64,000 nt of DNA, from contig NZ_JAQQTG010000019.1 of the NCBI RefSeq assembly GCF_028561335.1, positions 124,001 through 188,000 of the forward strand. The letters run 5' to 3'. This DNA comes from Aequorivita todarodis (GTDB lineage: Bacteria > Bacteroidota > Bacteroidia > Flavobacteriales > Flavobacteriaceae). A program made the translations under genes and the position numbers. The notes beneath the pieces were generated by a model. The model made no database searches. It was not told where the DNA came from and saw nothing but the letters and a program-made list of their open reading frames with translations. This document shows positions 1 to 8,696 of the stretch, in pieces. Positions within the stretch are counted from its first letter, which is position 1. Each line of letters opens with the position of its first letter.

Positions 1-1473
1 ATTATTGCAAGTCCCGATTACGCGGAATATCTGCGCCGTTTTGGGGAAGTGGGCGCAAAAGCAATTTCCAGCGCACACGATATAGATATGTATGAAGCCG
101 TTCGCGAGCTTTCCATTTTAAAGGAAAGCCCACCCCCCAGCCCCCTCCCGAAGGGAGGGGGAGTTTTAACTCCTCAACAACAGAAATATTTACAAAAAAT
201 TGAAGCAGCCGAAGCCCGGGTAGAGAAACTTCAAAATAAAAAAGTGAAACCTTCTGAAATTTCCCTGATTCGAAATCTGCATTGGTGGACCGTGGAGTAC
301 GGCTTGGTCGGGACGGTTGAAAATCCGAAGATTTACGGGGCCGGACTGCTTTCCTCCATTGGCGAAAGTGTTTGGTGTATGAAAGAGGAAGTGAAAAAAA
401 TCCCCTACTCCATTGATGCGGCTTATCAAGATTTCGACATTACAAAACCGCAACCGCAACTGTATGTAACGCCAGATTTTGCTTATTTGCAGGAAGTTTT
501 GGAGGAATTTGCAAATACTATGGCCGTTCGGAAAGGCGGTTGGCGAGGTTTGAAAAAACTCATAAAATCGAAACAGCTCGGCACTATTGAAATAAGCACG
601 GGACTTCAAATTAGCGGTCATTTCTCAAGAATGATAAAAAACGAGGATAACGAAGTGGTCTATTTTGAAACTGAAGGTGAAACTGCACTTTCCTACCGTG
701 AAAAAGAAGTAATTGGCCACGGAGTGAGCCGCCATAAAAATGGGTTCCGATCGCCTTTGGGGAAATTGAAAGGAATCAATCTCGCTATAGAAAATATGGG
801 GCCGCGCGATTTGCAGGCTTATAATTTTTACGACGGAAAACCGATTTCGTTTGAATTTGAAAGCGGAATAACCGTTGCAGGCCTGAACGTCACCGGAATA
901 CGAAACCTTCGCGGGGAATTGATGCTTATCCAGTTTACGGACTGTACCGTAAAATATAAAAACGAAGTGTTGTTTTCCCCAGAAATGGGCGATTTTGATA
1001 TGGCCGTGGGTAAGGAAATTGTTTCAGCCTTTGCGGGAGCGGCAGATTATCATTCGTTTGATTTGGTAACGCACACTGCTACCAGCGAAACCATCCGGCC
1101 CCAATTATCTGAAAAAGAAAAAGAATTAAATTCTCTTTACAAAGAGGTTCGGGAAATTCGGGAAATACATCCCTCCCCCAACCCCTCCCTTCAAAGGGAG
1201 GGGAGCAATAGCCCTCTGCCTTCGGCATCTTTCCCAAAAGGGGAGGAAATCAGGCTAATTTTTGAAAAATTGAAGGGAAACCATCCAACCGATTGGCTGC
1301 TGCCACTGGAAATTTATGAATTGGTCGCAGCCACCGATTCAGCTTTTTCAAAAGAAGTATTGGGTTATCTTTTAAATTTGAAAAAAGAGCGACCAAAAGT
1401 TGCGCATTTGATTGACGGCGGATTGGAACTTATCGATAAAGCGGAGATAACCATTCAAGCGGATGCGGAATAA
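1..1473 (+). CDS. phhA: Aromatic amino acid (phenylalanine 4-) hydroxylase, C-terminal part; 5' end outside window
   Basis: The frame is open from base 1, so the start and the two iron-binding histidines lie outside the window. The visible part contains WTVEYG, whose Glu (codon 295-297) matches the iron-ligand Glu of pterin-dependent aromatic amino acid hydroxylases, followed by YGAGLLSSIGE, another signature of the family. The usual role is tetrahydropterin-dependent conversion of phenylalanine to tyrosine. About 300 residues follow the catalytic core, as in the long Bacteroidetes form. Two Pro/Gly-rich stretches (about 129-165 and 1171-1246) are translated REP-like palindromes and look like insertions into the reading frame. 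The substrate could also be tyrosine or tryptophan, but phenylalanine is the usual bacterial substrate. Confidence 0.85.
   Translation: MIASPDYAEYLRRFGEVGAKAISSAHDIDMYEAVRELSILKESPPPSPLPKGGGVLTPQQQKYLQKIEAAEARVEKLQNKKVKPSEISLIRNLHWWTVEYGLVGTVENPKIYGAGLLSSIGESVWCMKEEVKKIPYSIDAAYQDFDITKPQPQLYVTPDFAYLQEVLEEFANTMAVRKGGWRGLKKLIKSKQLGTIEISTGLQISGHFSRMIKNEDNEVVYFETEGETALSYREKEVIGHGVSRHKNGFRSPLGKLKGINLAIENMGPRDLQAYNFYDGKPISFEFESGITVAGLNVTGIRNLRGELMLIQFTDCTVKYKNEVLFSPEMGDFDMAVGKEIVSAFAGAADYHSFDLVTHTATSETIRPQLSEKEKELNSLYKEVREIREIHPSPNPSLQREGSNSPLPSASFPKGEEIRLIFEKLKGNHPTDWLLPLEIYELVAATDSAFSKEVLGYLLNLKKERPKVAHLIDGGLELIDKAEITIQADAE
141..161. repeat. REP-like G/C palindrome inside phhA
   Basis: Perfect 9-bp inverted repeat CCCCCTCCC / GGGAGGGGG with a 3-base GAA loop, read in frame by the hydroxylase gene as Pro- and Gly-rich residues. 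Confidence 0.85.
1182..1246. repeat. Double REP-like palindrome inside phhA
   Basis: A perfect 10-bp stem (1182-1191 with 1194-1203) is followed by a second, less perfect C-run/G-run palindrome (about 1211-1246). Both are translated in frame without a stop. Confidence 0.75.
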
Positions 1474-1526
1474 ATCGGCATCGACAAAATTAATTAAAAA
1501 GTTACCCGATTTCTCGGGCAGTAAAC

Positions 1527-1832
1527 ATGGGACTATTTGATTTTTTATTCGGAAACAAAACAAAGAAAATACAGGATTTTAAAAGCCGCGGCGCCATAAT
1601 TGTAGATGTTCGCAGCAGAAGTGAATATGAAAGCGGGGCGATTCCGGGCTCTAAAAATATTCCGCTTCAGAATATTTCGTCAAAAATTGGCGAAATAAAA
1701 ATATGGAATAAACCCGTAATTGCCTGTTGCGCCAGTGGAATGCGCAGCGCCAGCGCGGCTGGAATTTTAAAAAGCAACGGCATAGAAGCGATGAATGGCG
1801 GCGGTTGGTTTAGTTTGAGCAAGAAATTATAA
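1527..1832 (+). CDS. Single-domain rhodanese-like sulfurtransferase
   Basis: A 101-residue protein consisting of one rhodanese domain and no signal peptide. Residues 27-46 carry the DVR..EY..G.IPGS.N.P pattern, and the active-site loop is CASGMRS with the presumed persulfide Cys at 68. Such cytoplasmic proteins carry sulfane sulfur; the partner is unknown. The start ATG at 1527 lies 51 bases after the hydroxylase stop, so co-transcription is possible. A REP-like palindrome plus T-run just after the stop may terminate transcription. The N-terminal 10 residues (GLFDFLFGN) resemble a short amphipathic helix often seen in flavobacterial members. Confidence 0.85.
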   Translation: MGLFDFLFGNKTKKIQDFKSRGAIIVDVRSRSEYESGAIPGSKNIPLQNISSKIGEIKIWNKPVIACCASGMRSASAAGILKSNGIEAMNGGGWFSLSKKL

Positions 1833-1843
1833 GCCCACCCCGA

Positions 1844-1877
1844 CCCTCCCGAAGGGAGGGAGAAAATTTGTTTTTTT
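1844..1877. repeat. REP-like palindrome followed by T-run
   Basis: CCCTCCC-GAA-GGGAGGG (1844-1860) lies 11 bases after the rhodanese stop and is followed by a T-rich stretch, so it may act as a terminator. Confidence 0.6.
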
Positions 1878-1935
1878 AAAGTGTTGAATTTCAGTTTTTT
1901 GTAGTTTTACAGTTCCTAATCATAAAACTGAAATT

Positions 1936-2262
1936 ATGTATCATTACAAAGCAAAAATTATTGATGTTTACGACGGCGATACCGTTACGGCCGTTGTGGA
2001 TCTGGGCTTTCTTCATTTCCAGGAAATGAAACTTCGCCTTTATGGTATTAATACACCCGAAATTCGCGGGGATGAAAGGGAAAAAGGCATTGCCGCCAGG
2101 GACATTTTACGCGAAATGGTGCTTGACAAAGAAGTGCAAATTCGCTCTTATAAAGACAAACAAGGAAAGTACGGCCGTTATTTGGCAAACATTATGCTTG
2201 GCGATCTAGACGTAAATGTTTGGCTTGTTGACAATGGTTATGCTGAAGAATATATGTTATAG
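1936..2262 (+). CDS. Thermonuclease (SNase)-like protein
   Basis: A 108-residue protein with the staphylococcal nuclease OB fold pattern: VYDGDTV (residues 11-17), LRLYGINTPE (33-42) and KYGRYLA (78-84). By alignment to staphylococcal nuclease, Arg34, Glu42 and Arg81 match catalytic Arg35, Glu43 and Arg87, but the position of Ca-ligand Asp40 is Asn39. No signal peptide is visible, unlike many secreted SNases, so it may act in the cytoplasm, or the true start may lie elsewhere. The gene ends convergently with, and overlaps by 6 bases, the DUF4230 gene on the other strand. Nuclease activity is inferred from the family only. Confidence 0.8.
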   Translation: MYHYKAKIIDVYDGDTVTAVVDLGFLHFQEMKLRLYGINTPEIRGDEREKGIAARDILREMVLDKEVQIRSYKDKQGKYGRYLANIMLGDLDVNVWLVDNGYAEEYML

Positions 2263-2871
2263 CTCAAGTCTCTCCAATTCCGCTTCGTTTTCAACTACTT
2301 TGGAATTGTATTTCAACGTCCACCCCATCGAGTTGGTGAGAATATAGATTTTCTGAAGTTCGGAAACTAACCTGTTTTCGGCATTCGTGCGCAATTCCGA
2401 AGCTTCAATTTTCTTTTTGAGTGATTTTTCAACCCGGCTTTTTATTTTGTTGTAATCAGATGCGGTGAATTGGTTCAAATAATCTTGAGTAACATCATAA
2501 TACTGGATGTTTGGATTTATCGAAAGCTCCGGTTCGGGAATATTTGTAATGGTTACCGTCTTTGTAGTTTCATCAATATCAGTTTTCACTTTACTTAAAT
2601 CGTAGGCGATAGTTGCTTTCGCATTAACCACAATCAATGCCCTTTTCCGTGCGTCGAATAAGCCGTACATCAAATCCTTACTGTCGCTATAACTAAAAAC
2701 CTGCGCATAGCTGCCTTCGGTAACAATCAATTTGCCCACGTTTTTCAGTTCTTTTTGAATGAGGGCGGTGTTGGCTTCAAGTATTTCGCGGTTTTCCTTT
2801 TTGTTTTCGCAATACCGCAGGCCGAAGACGATTACAAAGGCAATTACAATTCCGAGGAAGATATTTCTCAT
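2257..2871 (-). CDS. DUF4230 family membrane-anchored protein
   Basis: 204 residues with one N-terminal membrane helix (about 3-18, IFLGIVIAFVIVFGLRY) and a basic/acidic soluble domain. The body shows the DUF4230 layout: a GKLIVTEGSYAQVF strand near residue 46, AKATIAYDLSKVK near 85, and a C-terminal helical part rich in Lys/Glu. The family has no established function. The gene stands alone; its 3' end overlaps the SNase gene and its upstream region (2872-3156) carries a perfect 18-bp palindrome that could be an operator. Confidence 0.75.
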   Translation of the reverse strand: MRNIFLGIVIAFVIVFGLRYCENKKENREILEANTALIQKELKNVGKLIVTEGSYAQVFSYSDSKDLMYGLFDARKRALIVVNAKATIAYDLSKVKTDIDETTKTVTITNIPEPELSINPNIQYYDVTQDYLNQFTASDYNKIKSRVEKSLKKKIEASELRTNAENRLVSELQKIYILTNSMGWTLKYNSKVVENEAELERLEL

Positions 2872-2875
2872 AAAA

Positions 2876-2917
2876 AAGATTTAAGACCGCTGCGCTATAA
2901 GACTTAAGACATAAGAT
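2876..2917. repeat. 7-bp-period tandem repeat
   Basis: ATAAGAC, TTAAGAC and ATAAGAT follow each other at exact 7-base spacing (2897-2917), with weaker copies before them. The tract lies directly upstream of the DUF4230 gene. Confidence 0.7.
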
Positions 2918-3057
2918 GCCTTGCTTTGCAGAAATTCGTATCAAAAATAAAGATTCTTTTACAATGATTGGAGGATTTTCAAAAAGACATATGGGTTATG
3001 TTTTAATTGGTGGCGTGGGGGTTAGATCTAAAAATTATTTTGATGGGAAGGTAAAAA

Positions 3058-3075
3058 GTAATATTGCAATATTAC
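3058..3075. promoter_or_regulatory. Perfect 18-bp palindrome
   Basis: GTAATATTGCAATATTAC is its own reverse complement. It lies between the DUF4230 gene start and the barrel-protein 3' end, so it could be an operator for the former. No regulator is known. Confidence 0.4.
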
Positions 3076-3156
3076 ATTTCCTTACCGTTATTACTGATAT
3101 TACAGCCGTTTCTTCTAAAAAGAATTTTACTGAAAATAGGTGCGAATTGTTTTCAA

Positions 3157-5916
3157 CTACAAATCATATTTTATCACAAACATCACAATGCGGGGCATCA
3201 CGAAATACTGCGAAGTGGTGTTGAATTGGTCCGTAAAACTATCGTTGTTGATAGATTCGGTATCGAGAATGTTTGTGGCCCGCACCGAAAATTCCCAAGG
3301 ACTTTCGCCGTTTTGGTAATAAAGATTTGCGTTAAAGAAAGAGTAGCTGTTCTCTATCGTTTTGGCCTCGTTGGTATAATTGTAATAATCCCACTCCCCA
3401 AAGAGATTGAAGTTTTTCAAAAACCGAATATTCACGTTGGCATACGGGCGATTTGTAAAAAATATCTGGGTGGAACCGCCGTTGTCGTAATCGTTTTTCA
3501 TAAAGCGATAGCCCACCTCAAAATTTGGAAAGCTTTTGAAATTGCTTAAAACACTGGCGTTGTAATTCTGCGTAAAACTTTCACTCGCGCGGATTTCCCC
3601 GTTAATGATATTGTTGGTCTTGCTCAGAAAAACGGCTGCATCCAGCTTGAACTGTACTTTTTTGATTGTTTTGCTGAACCGTCCCACGGCTGAAAACGTT
3701 TCATCTGGAAAATTGCTGTCAAAATTAACAGCTCTGCTCACCTGGCTAATGCCCACCAAATCCGTATCGGTCTTGATGGCATCGATGCGTCGGGTATAGC
3801 TCAAATTTCCGCCAATGTTGGTGTAGTTGAAAAGATTAAAACTGAAATAGGTTAAATTATAACTGTGCGAAAGCGAATTTTCCAGCTCCCGATTTCCGCG
3901 GAAAAGACGGTTGTAATTATTGAAAACATAGGCTTCGGCATAATTGTTCACATCGCTATACTCTGAAGTGATTGCATAGTTAAAACGCAAATTTTCACTT
4001 TTCTTCAATTCCAAAACCACGTTTACGTCGGGCAGAACCCTCCAATCGTTTTGGGTGGAAGTGGCGCCCAATTGCTCGTTTTTCAGATTGTAATTGTGAA
4101 GCGTAACGCCCGGATTAAAGATGAATTTCCCACTTTTCAGTTTATAGTGAAGCCCGAAAAAAGCATCGGTAAATGTGTAGGTAACATCATTGTTGAAATC
4201 GTCCTCGGTGAAATCATTTTGGCCTCCGTTGTCCAAAATCTGAAATATACCGGAATTGAAATTTTGGCTGCTGAAGGTAGTTCCAAGGGTGAAATTCAAA
4301 TTGCTCACATTGTTGAGAACATAGTAATAATCAACCTTTGCATCCAACTTGTTACTTTTCACGGTTTTATTTTGGTTGATGTTATATCGGTCCGATTGCT
4401 CCAAAGGGTCAAACGTATCGGCATCGCTATTGAAGGGATCCATTTCATCTATCTCGGTGAAAACGCCGCGAAAAGGAACATCGTCCTGCACCGCTTGGTA
4501 AAACGGATCTTCGTTCTGATATAAATGCTGGACTTCCACGGCAAAAATATTATTGTCGTTTAAAGTATAGTAAGCGTTCGCCGTTTGATTTATGGAGAAT
4601 GGCTTGTTTTCCTTCACTTCGGAAATGTCGTTTTGATTGCCTCCAACTATTGAAATGGTGGCATCGTCCTCCGTTTGCTTTGAAGTTTTGATAAGCGCGT
4701 CGTAATCCAGCTGAAAATTTACATTCGGTTTATAGGTACTGCTCAATTTCAGCATTGCCAATTGGTTGCGCTGGTCGTTATTAGTGCTGGTGTTTTCAGT
4801 GATTCCCTCTTCAATAAACTGCCGAATGGAATTGTTTACGATGTTCGTTTTATTATCGCTCAAAATTCCAAAACCACTTATATCGAGTTTGTCATTCACC
4901 GCATAACTGAAATTTCCGGCTATAAATTTTGCGTCAATACTTTTTGCGCGGTCGTTCTGTGAAACCGCAAAGCCGAGGTCGCTATCGCTAATCCTAAAAC
5001 TGGTGCCTCCGCCCTTATTGAAATTTTTAAACCCGCCCGTAAAGTTGAAATAATCGCGAAATGTAAAAGGCACTTCGCCAATATTGTTGAAATCTGTTAT
5101 CACGTTTATACTGTACTTAGGGCTGTAATAGAAAAGTTTTGGGTGTGCCAAATACCTGCCGTTTTCTTCGCCGTATTCATCCGCAATTCCCGCACCTGCC
5201 GTAACTTCCCCGAACCAGAAATTCTTCTTTCCTTCCTTAAGTTTTATGTTTATGGCCACGTTGTCGCGGTCGTTTCCGAGGCCGCGCATTTGGTCCACTT
5301 CGTTATAATTTCGAAGCACTTCTACTTTATCCACGGCATCTGCGGGAATGTTTTTGGTTGCTAATTTGCTGTCGCCGTCAAAGAAATCCTTGCCTTCCAC
5401 CATTACTTTTGAAACGGTCTTTCCCTCCACCTGTATTTCGCCTTCATCGTTTACCTCAACGCCGGGAAGCTTTTTCATCACGTCGCCCAGCTTTCTTTCG
5501 TCGCCATTTGTGAAACTGTCTGCGTTGTAAACTATGGTATCGCCTTTTACGGTTACGGGCATTTCATACACAATTTCCACATCGTCCAATTGGTTTTCCT
5601 GCGGATTTAAGATGAAATCCAAATCGATATTTTCGGCGTCGGAGGGGACATTTACGGTTTGCTCCTTGGTTTCGTAACCCAGAAAACTTGCTCGCAAAAT
5701 GTAGGTATTTCCTTTGGGAAGGTCTAATTGATACCGGCCTTGGTGATTGGTAATTCCATAGGATTCCGTGGCGCCGGAGGATTTTATGGATGCGATAACA
5801 TTGGCAAATTCCAGCGGATTACCGATGCTGTCCTTGATGGTTCCTTTTACCTTTATGCTTTGGGCGGAAAGGGAAAACGTGAAGAGAAAGCTTATGGCAA
5901 ATATTATTTTATTCAT
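3157..5916 (-). CDS. TonB-dependent-receptor-like outer membrane barrel protein with carboxypeptidase-regulatory-like N-terminal domain
   Basis: A 919-residue protein. A signal peptide (1-18, ending LSAQS) precedes a carboxypeptidase D regulatory-like domain (about 20-105, with IKVKGTIKDS, NPLEFANV and FLGYETKEQ), then a plug-like domain (about 115-230, with KKLPGVEV) and a long beta barrel of the OMP_b-brl_3 type that ends in an aromatic-rich strand. It should sit in the outer membrane. The substrate is unknown. A GLPGLI gene lies immediately upstream on the same strand; such pairing is common in Bacteroidetes and suggests a shared unit. The gap between the two holds an octamer inverted repeat rather than an obvious promoter. 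Confidence 0.85.
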   Translation of the reverse strand: MNKIIFAISFLFTFSLSAQSIKVKGTIKDSIGNPLEFANVIASIKSSGATESYGITNHQGRYQLDLPKGNTYILRASFLGYETKEQTVNVPSDAENIDLDFILNPQENQLDDVEIVYEMPVTVKGDTIVYNADSFTNGDERKLGDVMKKLPGVEVNDEGEIQVEGKTVSKVMVEGKDFFDGDSKLATKNIPADAVDKVEVLRNYNEVDQMRGLGNDRDNVAINIKLKEGKKNFWFGEVTAGAGIADEYGEENGRYLAHPKLFYYSPKYSINVITDFNNIGEVPFTFRDYFNFTGGFKNFNKGGGTSFRISDSDLGFAVSQNDRAKSIDAKFIAGNFSYAVNDKLDISGFGILSDNKTNIVNNSIRQFIEEGITENTSTNNDQRNQLAMLKLSSTYKPNVNFQLDYDALIKTSKQTEDDATISIVGGNQNDISEVKENKPFSINQTANAYYTLNDNNIFAVEVQHLYQNEDPFYQAVQDDVPFRGVFTEIDEMDPFNSDADTFDPLEQSDRYNINQNKTVKSNKLDAKVDYYYVLNNVSNLNFTLGTTFSSQNFNSGIFQILDNGGQNDFTEDDFNNDVTYTFTDAFFGLHYKLKSGKFIFNPGVTLHNYNLKNEQLGATSTQNDWRVLPDVNVVLELKKSENLRFNYAITSEYSDVNNYAEAYVFNNYNRLFRGNRELENSLSHSYNLTYFSFNLFNYTNIGGNLSYTRRIDAIKTDTDLVGISQVSRAVNFDSNFPDETFSAVGRFSKTIKKVQFKLDAAVFLSKTNNIINGEIRASESFTQNYNASVLSNFKSFPNFEVGYRFMKNDYDNGGSTQIFFTNRPYANVNIRFLKNFNLFGEWDYYNYTNEAKTIENSYSFFNANLYYQNGESPWEFSVRATNILDTESINNDSFTDQFNTTSQYFVMPRIVMFVIKYDL

Positions 5917-5949
5917 TAAATATTTTATAGATTTTTAGATGGATTAGGC

Positions 5950-6118
5950 TTTTTAACCACAGACCCGCCTGCCGGCAGGCAGGGAACACGAAGCATTTCA
6001 CAGAGGGCACAGAGAAATTTACATTTTATTATTGGTAAAGGTTTCGTCAACACTTACACTTTGCGTCTTTGCGCCTTTGCGTGAAAATTTTCGCTCGCAA
6101 AGTCGCAAAGACGCAAAG
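5950..6118. repeat. Octamer inverted repeat with a GC-rich palindrome upstream
   Basis: 6059-6118 contains three copies of CTTTGCGN at 8-base period followed, after an AT-rich loop, by three copies of NCGCAAAG at 8-base period, forming a stem of more than 20 bp. Upstream lies a CCTGCCGGCAGG palindrome (about 5968-5981) and a CACAGAG-type tract. A related tract lies at 38750-38812. Confidence 0.75.
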
Positions 6119-6127
6119 GTTTAATTT

Positions 6128-7006
6128 TTAGCCACCAAATCCGCCACCGCGACGGCCATTGCCGCCCCTATTCTGAAAATTCTCCCGAAGCTCTTCCGTT
6201 TTTTCCTTTACGATTTTTACGTATTCCTCGCGGGTTACTTTTTTTCCCTTCGTTGGCGGCTCAATTTTTTCGGAATCTTTCGGGTTCATCACTATTTTGG
6301 AACATAAAAGCGTGGTTCTGTAAACGTTCAATTCCAAAATAAGTCCGGGTAAACCTGCGTACTCCCCGGGTCCATTGCTCACGGGTATTTGCGGCGTAAA
6401 CCAGGCCGTTACCTCAATTTCCTCTGGAATTTCAATCATATCCATCGGGTCTTGGGGTTGGGCGGTATCCTTTTTGGTTTCGGCGTTTTCTTTTTCGTCC
6501 TTCTTTTTTGGGCGCGCCATGCTGTAATCGTTCGGGTCCACCTTTTTGATTGCCGTGGCCTTGAAAGCGATATATTGTCCAATGGGCTTGGATTCCTTGG
6601 TTATTTGCCAATCCAAGGTTTTGATGGAATCTGTCACCAAAAACTGCTTTCCGAAGAACTCATTTTCCTCAATTATCTGTCCCGTTTTCAGGTTTTTGTA
6701 CTGTGCGCCGGGCGTGTAGCTGCTCATCATCATCTTAAAACCGGGATTCATCGGGGCGGCATCCAGCTTTTCCTGTTCATTATAAATGGATTCGTCTTTG
6801 TTGAAAGTAAGAATGTAGGTTTTCTCCAAGGCACTCTTCATCATTTGGGCGACGGTTTTCTTCATCTCCTCGCTCATTTCACGGCCCCCGCCAAGGGCGT
6901 CCATATCAACCGTGGTCTTGGATTCGTAAAAGGCTTGGCCGCTTATATTTTGGGCGTTAATGCTAAATGAAAAAAATAATAGGAATATTAGGGTATATCG
7001 TATCAT
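6128..7006 (-). CDS. GLPGLI family exported protein
   Basis: A 292-residue protein with a signal peptide (1-18, FSFSINAQ) and the family motif near residue 219 in the segment EYAGLPGLILELN. The C-terminus is Lys/Glu-rich and ends in a Gly/Arg-rich tail (NRGGNGRRGGGFGG). GLPGLI proteins are restricted to Bacteroidetes and have no proven function; several are encoded next to TonB-receptor-like proteins, as here (barrel gene 211 bases downstream on the same strand). The Asp/Lys/Glu-rich middle (about 160-195) looks disordered. A periplasmic partner role for the barrel protein is inference. Confidence 0.85.
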   Translation of the reverse strand: MIRYTLIFLLFFSFSINAQNISGQAFYESKTTVDMDALGGGREMSEEMKKTVAQMMKSALEKTYILTFNKDESIYNEQEKLDAAPMNPGFKMMMSSYTPGAQYKNLKTGQIIEENEFFGKQFLVTDSIKTLDWQITKESKPIGQYIAFKATAIKKVDPNDYSMARPKKKDEKENAETKKDTAQPQDPMDMIEIPEEIEVTAWFTPQIPVSNGPGEYAGLPGLILELNVYRTTLLCSKIVMNPKDSEKIEPPTKGKKVTREEYVKIVKEKTEELRENFQNRGGNGRRGGGFGG

Positions 7007-7177
7007 AAATAATATTTTGATGGTAAATGTAAAAGTAAAACACTTTGACCAAAATGTTTAAAAATAGTTTAATTTGTTTGAACAAATAGCGTTCTTAACA
7101 CTAAGACGTCCCAGTTTATAATCTGTTACATTATTTTTCGTTCAAATAAAACCTTCATTTTGTAACTTGCCAACTTT

Positions 7178-7978
7178 ATGAAACAGCTTTTCCTCTTTTT
7201 ATTGCTTGTTTGCCACCTTGGCATTGCCCAAAGCGTCACGCTTGAAAGTAAAGTTCCTTTTGTTGCCGATAGATTTATAGGTTTTGATAATTACAAAAAC
7301 AGTTATTTCATAAAAGACCGTGTAATCCACAAACAGGGCCCCGATGGTAATTTTCTCTTTAACGATCTGCAATTGGGGCGGATCACTTCCGTAGATATCA
7401 TCAACCCGCTGAAAGTTATCGTATTTTTTCAGGATACGAATACGGTGGTGATGCTGGACAACAAACTGAACGAGATTGAACGCATCAACTTTAACAACCT
7501 CCCGCAATTTTTGAACGTAAGTACCGCCACCAATGCCGGCGGCAACAGTCTTTGGCTTTTTAATGTGGACACGCAACAGTTGGAAATGTATAATTACGGC
7601 TCAAAATTGCAGACCGTGGTTTCGCAGCCCTTCCCGGGGAAATTGCTCTCGCAGGCCAGTAATTTCAATTATTGCTTCACTTTGACCGAAAAGAAATTGC
7701 GCGCCTTTAATATTTACGGAAGTATTCTGAATGAGGCACCTTCGGAAGGCTACGAAAAAATCATTCAGCAGAACGAAAACTTGGTCGCTCTAAAGGAAAA
7801 TTCGCTTTATTACCTTCCGGATTTTGCAAGAAGAAACACGGAAATGGACCATACCACCGTGCAGCTGAAGTTGCCCGAAATAACCATTAAAGACTTGCAG
7901 CTTACAAATGATTTCCTGTATATTTATGACGGCGAAATTTTGCACAAATTTAAACTAACCACCCCAAAGAAAGAATAG
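7178..7978 (+). CDS. Exported protein of unknown function, possibly beta-propeller
   Basis: 266 residues with a signal peptide (1-17, FLLLVCHLGIAQS). The rest is a run of short beta-strand-like segments with repeating aromatic/Asp patterns (FIGFDNYKNSYF, LWLFNVDTQQLEMYN, LYYLPDFARRN), as in a WD/NHL-like propeller, but no named family is recognised. It is followed after 2 bases by the deoxynucleoside kinase gene, so the two are co-transcribed. Whether they share a function is unknown; the pairing may simply be operon packing. Confidence 0.7.
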   Translation: MKQLFLFLLLVCHLGIAQSVTLESKVPFVADRFIGFDNYKNSYFIKDRVIHKQGPDGNFLFNDLQLGRITSVDIINPLKVIVFFQDTNTVVMLDNKLNEIERINFNNLPQFLNVSTATNAGGNSLWLFNVDTQQLEMYNYGSKLQTVVSQPFPGKLLSQASNFNYCFTLTEKKLRAFNIYGSILNEAPSEGYEKIIQQNENLVALKENSLYYLPDFARRNTEMDHTTVQLKLPEITIKDLQLTNDFLYIYDGEILHKFKLTTPKKE

Positions 7979-7980
7979 CT

Positions 7981-8595
7981 ATGCACGTTGCAATTGCAGG
8001 AAACATAGGTTCCGGAAAAACCACCCTTACCCGTTTATTGGCAAAACATTACAAATGGCAGGCCCATTATGAAGATGTGGAGGACAACCCCTATTTGGAC
8101 GATTTCTACAACCAAATGGAGCGTTGGTCCTTTAACCTTCAAATCTACTTTTTGAACAGCCGCTTTCGCCAGATTCTCGAAATTCGCGAAAAGGGAAAGA
8201 ACGTAATCCAGGATAGGACCATTTACGAAGATGCCTACATTTTTGCGCCAAACCTGCACGCTATGGGCTTGATGACCAACCGCGATTTTGAAAACTACCG
8301 CTCGCTTTTCGATTTAATGGAAAGCGTTACCGAAGGTCCCGATCTACTTATCTATTTGCGCAGCAGCATTCCAAATTTGGTGAACCAGATACACAAGCGC
8401 GGCCGCGATTATGAAAATTCCATCAGCATTGACTACCTAAGCCGTTTGAACGAAAGGTACGAAGCGTGGATCCACGGTTACGACAAGGGCAACCTCATTA
8501 TTTTTGACGTGGACAATATAAATTTTGTGGACGATCCCGAGCATTTGGGCCAGGTTATCAATAAAATAGACGCGGAACTGCATGGGTTGTTTTAA
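7981..8595 (+). CDS. Deoxynucleoside kinase
   Basis: 204 residues. The P-loop is GNIGSGKT (residues 7-14), the substrate-side acidic cluster is EDVEDNPYL (31-39), QDRTIYED (77-84) holds the D-R pair of the dNK/TK2 family, and HKRGRDYE (138-146) is the Arg-rich lid. The enzyme phosphorylates deoxynucleosides for salvage of dNTP precursors in the cytoplasm. The length is normal for the family. The nucleoside preference cannot be read from the sequence. The start ATG lies 2 bases after the preceding stop. Confidence 0.9.
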   Translation: MHVAIAGNIGSGKTTLTRLLAKHYKWQAHYEDVEDNPYLDDFYNQMERWSFNLQIYFLNSRFRQILEIREKGKNVIQDRTIYEDAYIFAPNLHAMGLMTNRDFENYRSLFDLMESVTEGPDLLIYLRSSIPNLVNQIHKRGRDYENSISIDYLSRLNERYEAWIHGYDKGNLIIFDVDNINFVDDPEHLGQVINKIDAELHGLF

Positions 8596-8605
8596 AATCC
8601 CCTAA

Positions 8606-8618
8606 CCCCCAAAGGGGG
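8606..8618. repeat. Short REP-like palindrome
   Basis: CCCCC-AAA-GGGGG just after the deoxynucleoside kinase stop; a member of the G/C palindrome family found at several places in this window. Confidence 0.6.
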
Positions 8619-8696
8619 AATTGAAAACCTTCACAAAAACTCAATATAGATACCGAATTGATTTTGAACGTTTCGTTATTTTCAATAACACATCTT

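Noticed and set aside
2916-3224. Open frame of 102 codons on the plus strand after the DUF4230 gene
   Set aside because: It covers repeats and the 3' end of the barrel gene in antisense, has no recognisable domain and no ribosome-binding site.
4051-4524. Long plus-strand frame antisense to the TonB-receptor-like gene
   Set aside because: Shadow of the real gene; hydrophobic-rich translation without domain features.
6389-6970. 193-codon frame antisense to the GLPGLI gene
   Set aside because: Entirely inside a well-supported minus-strand gene; no signal or family motif.
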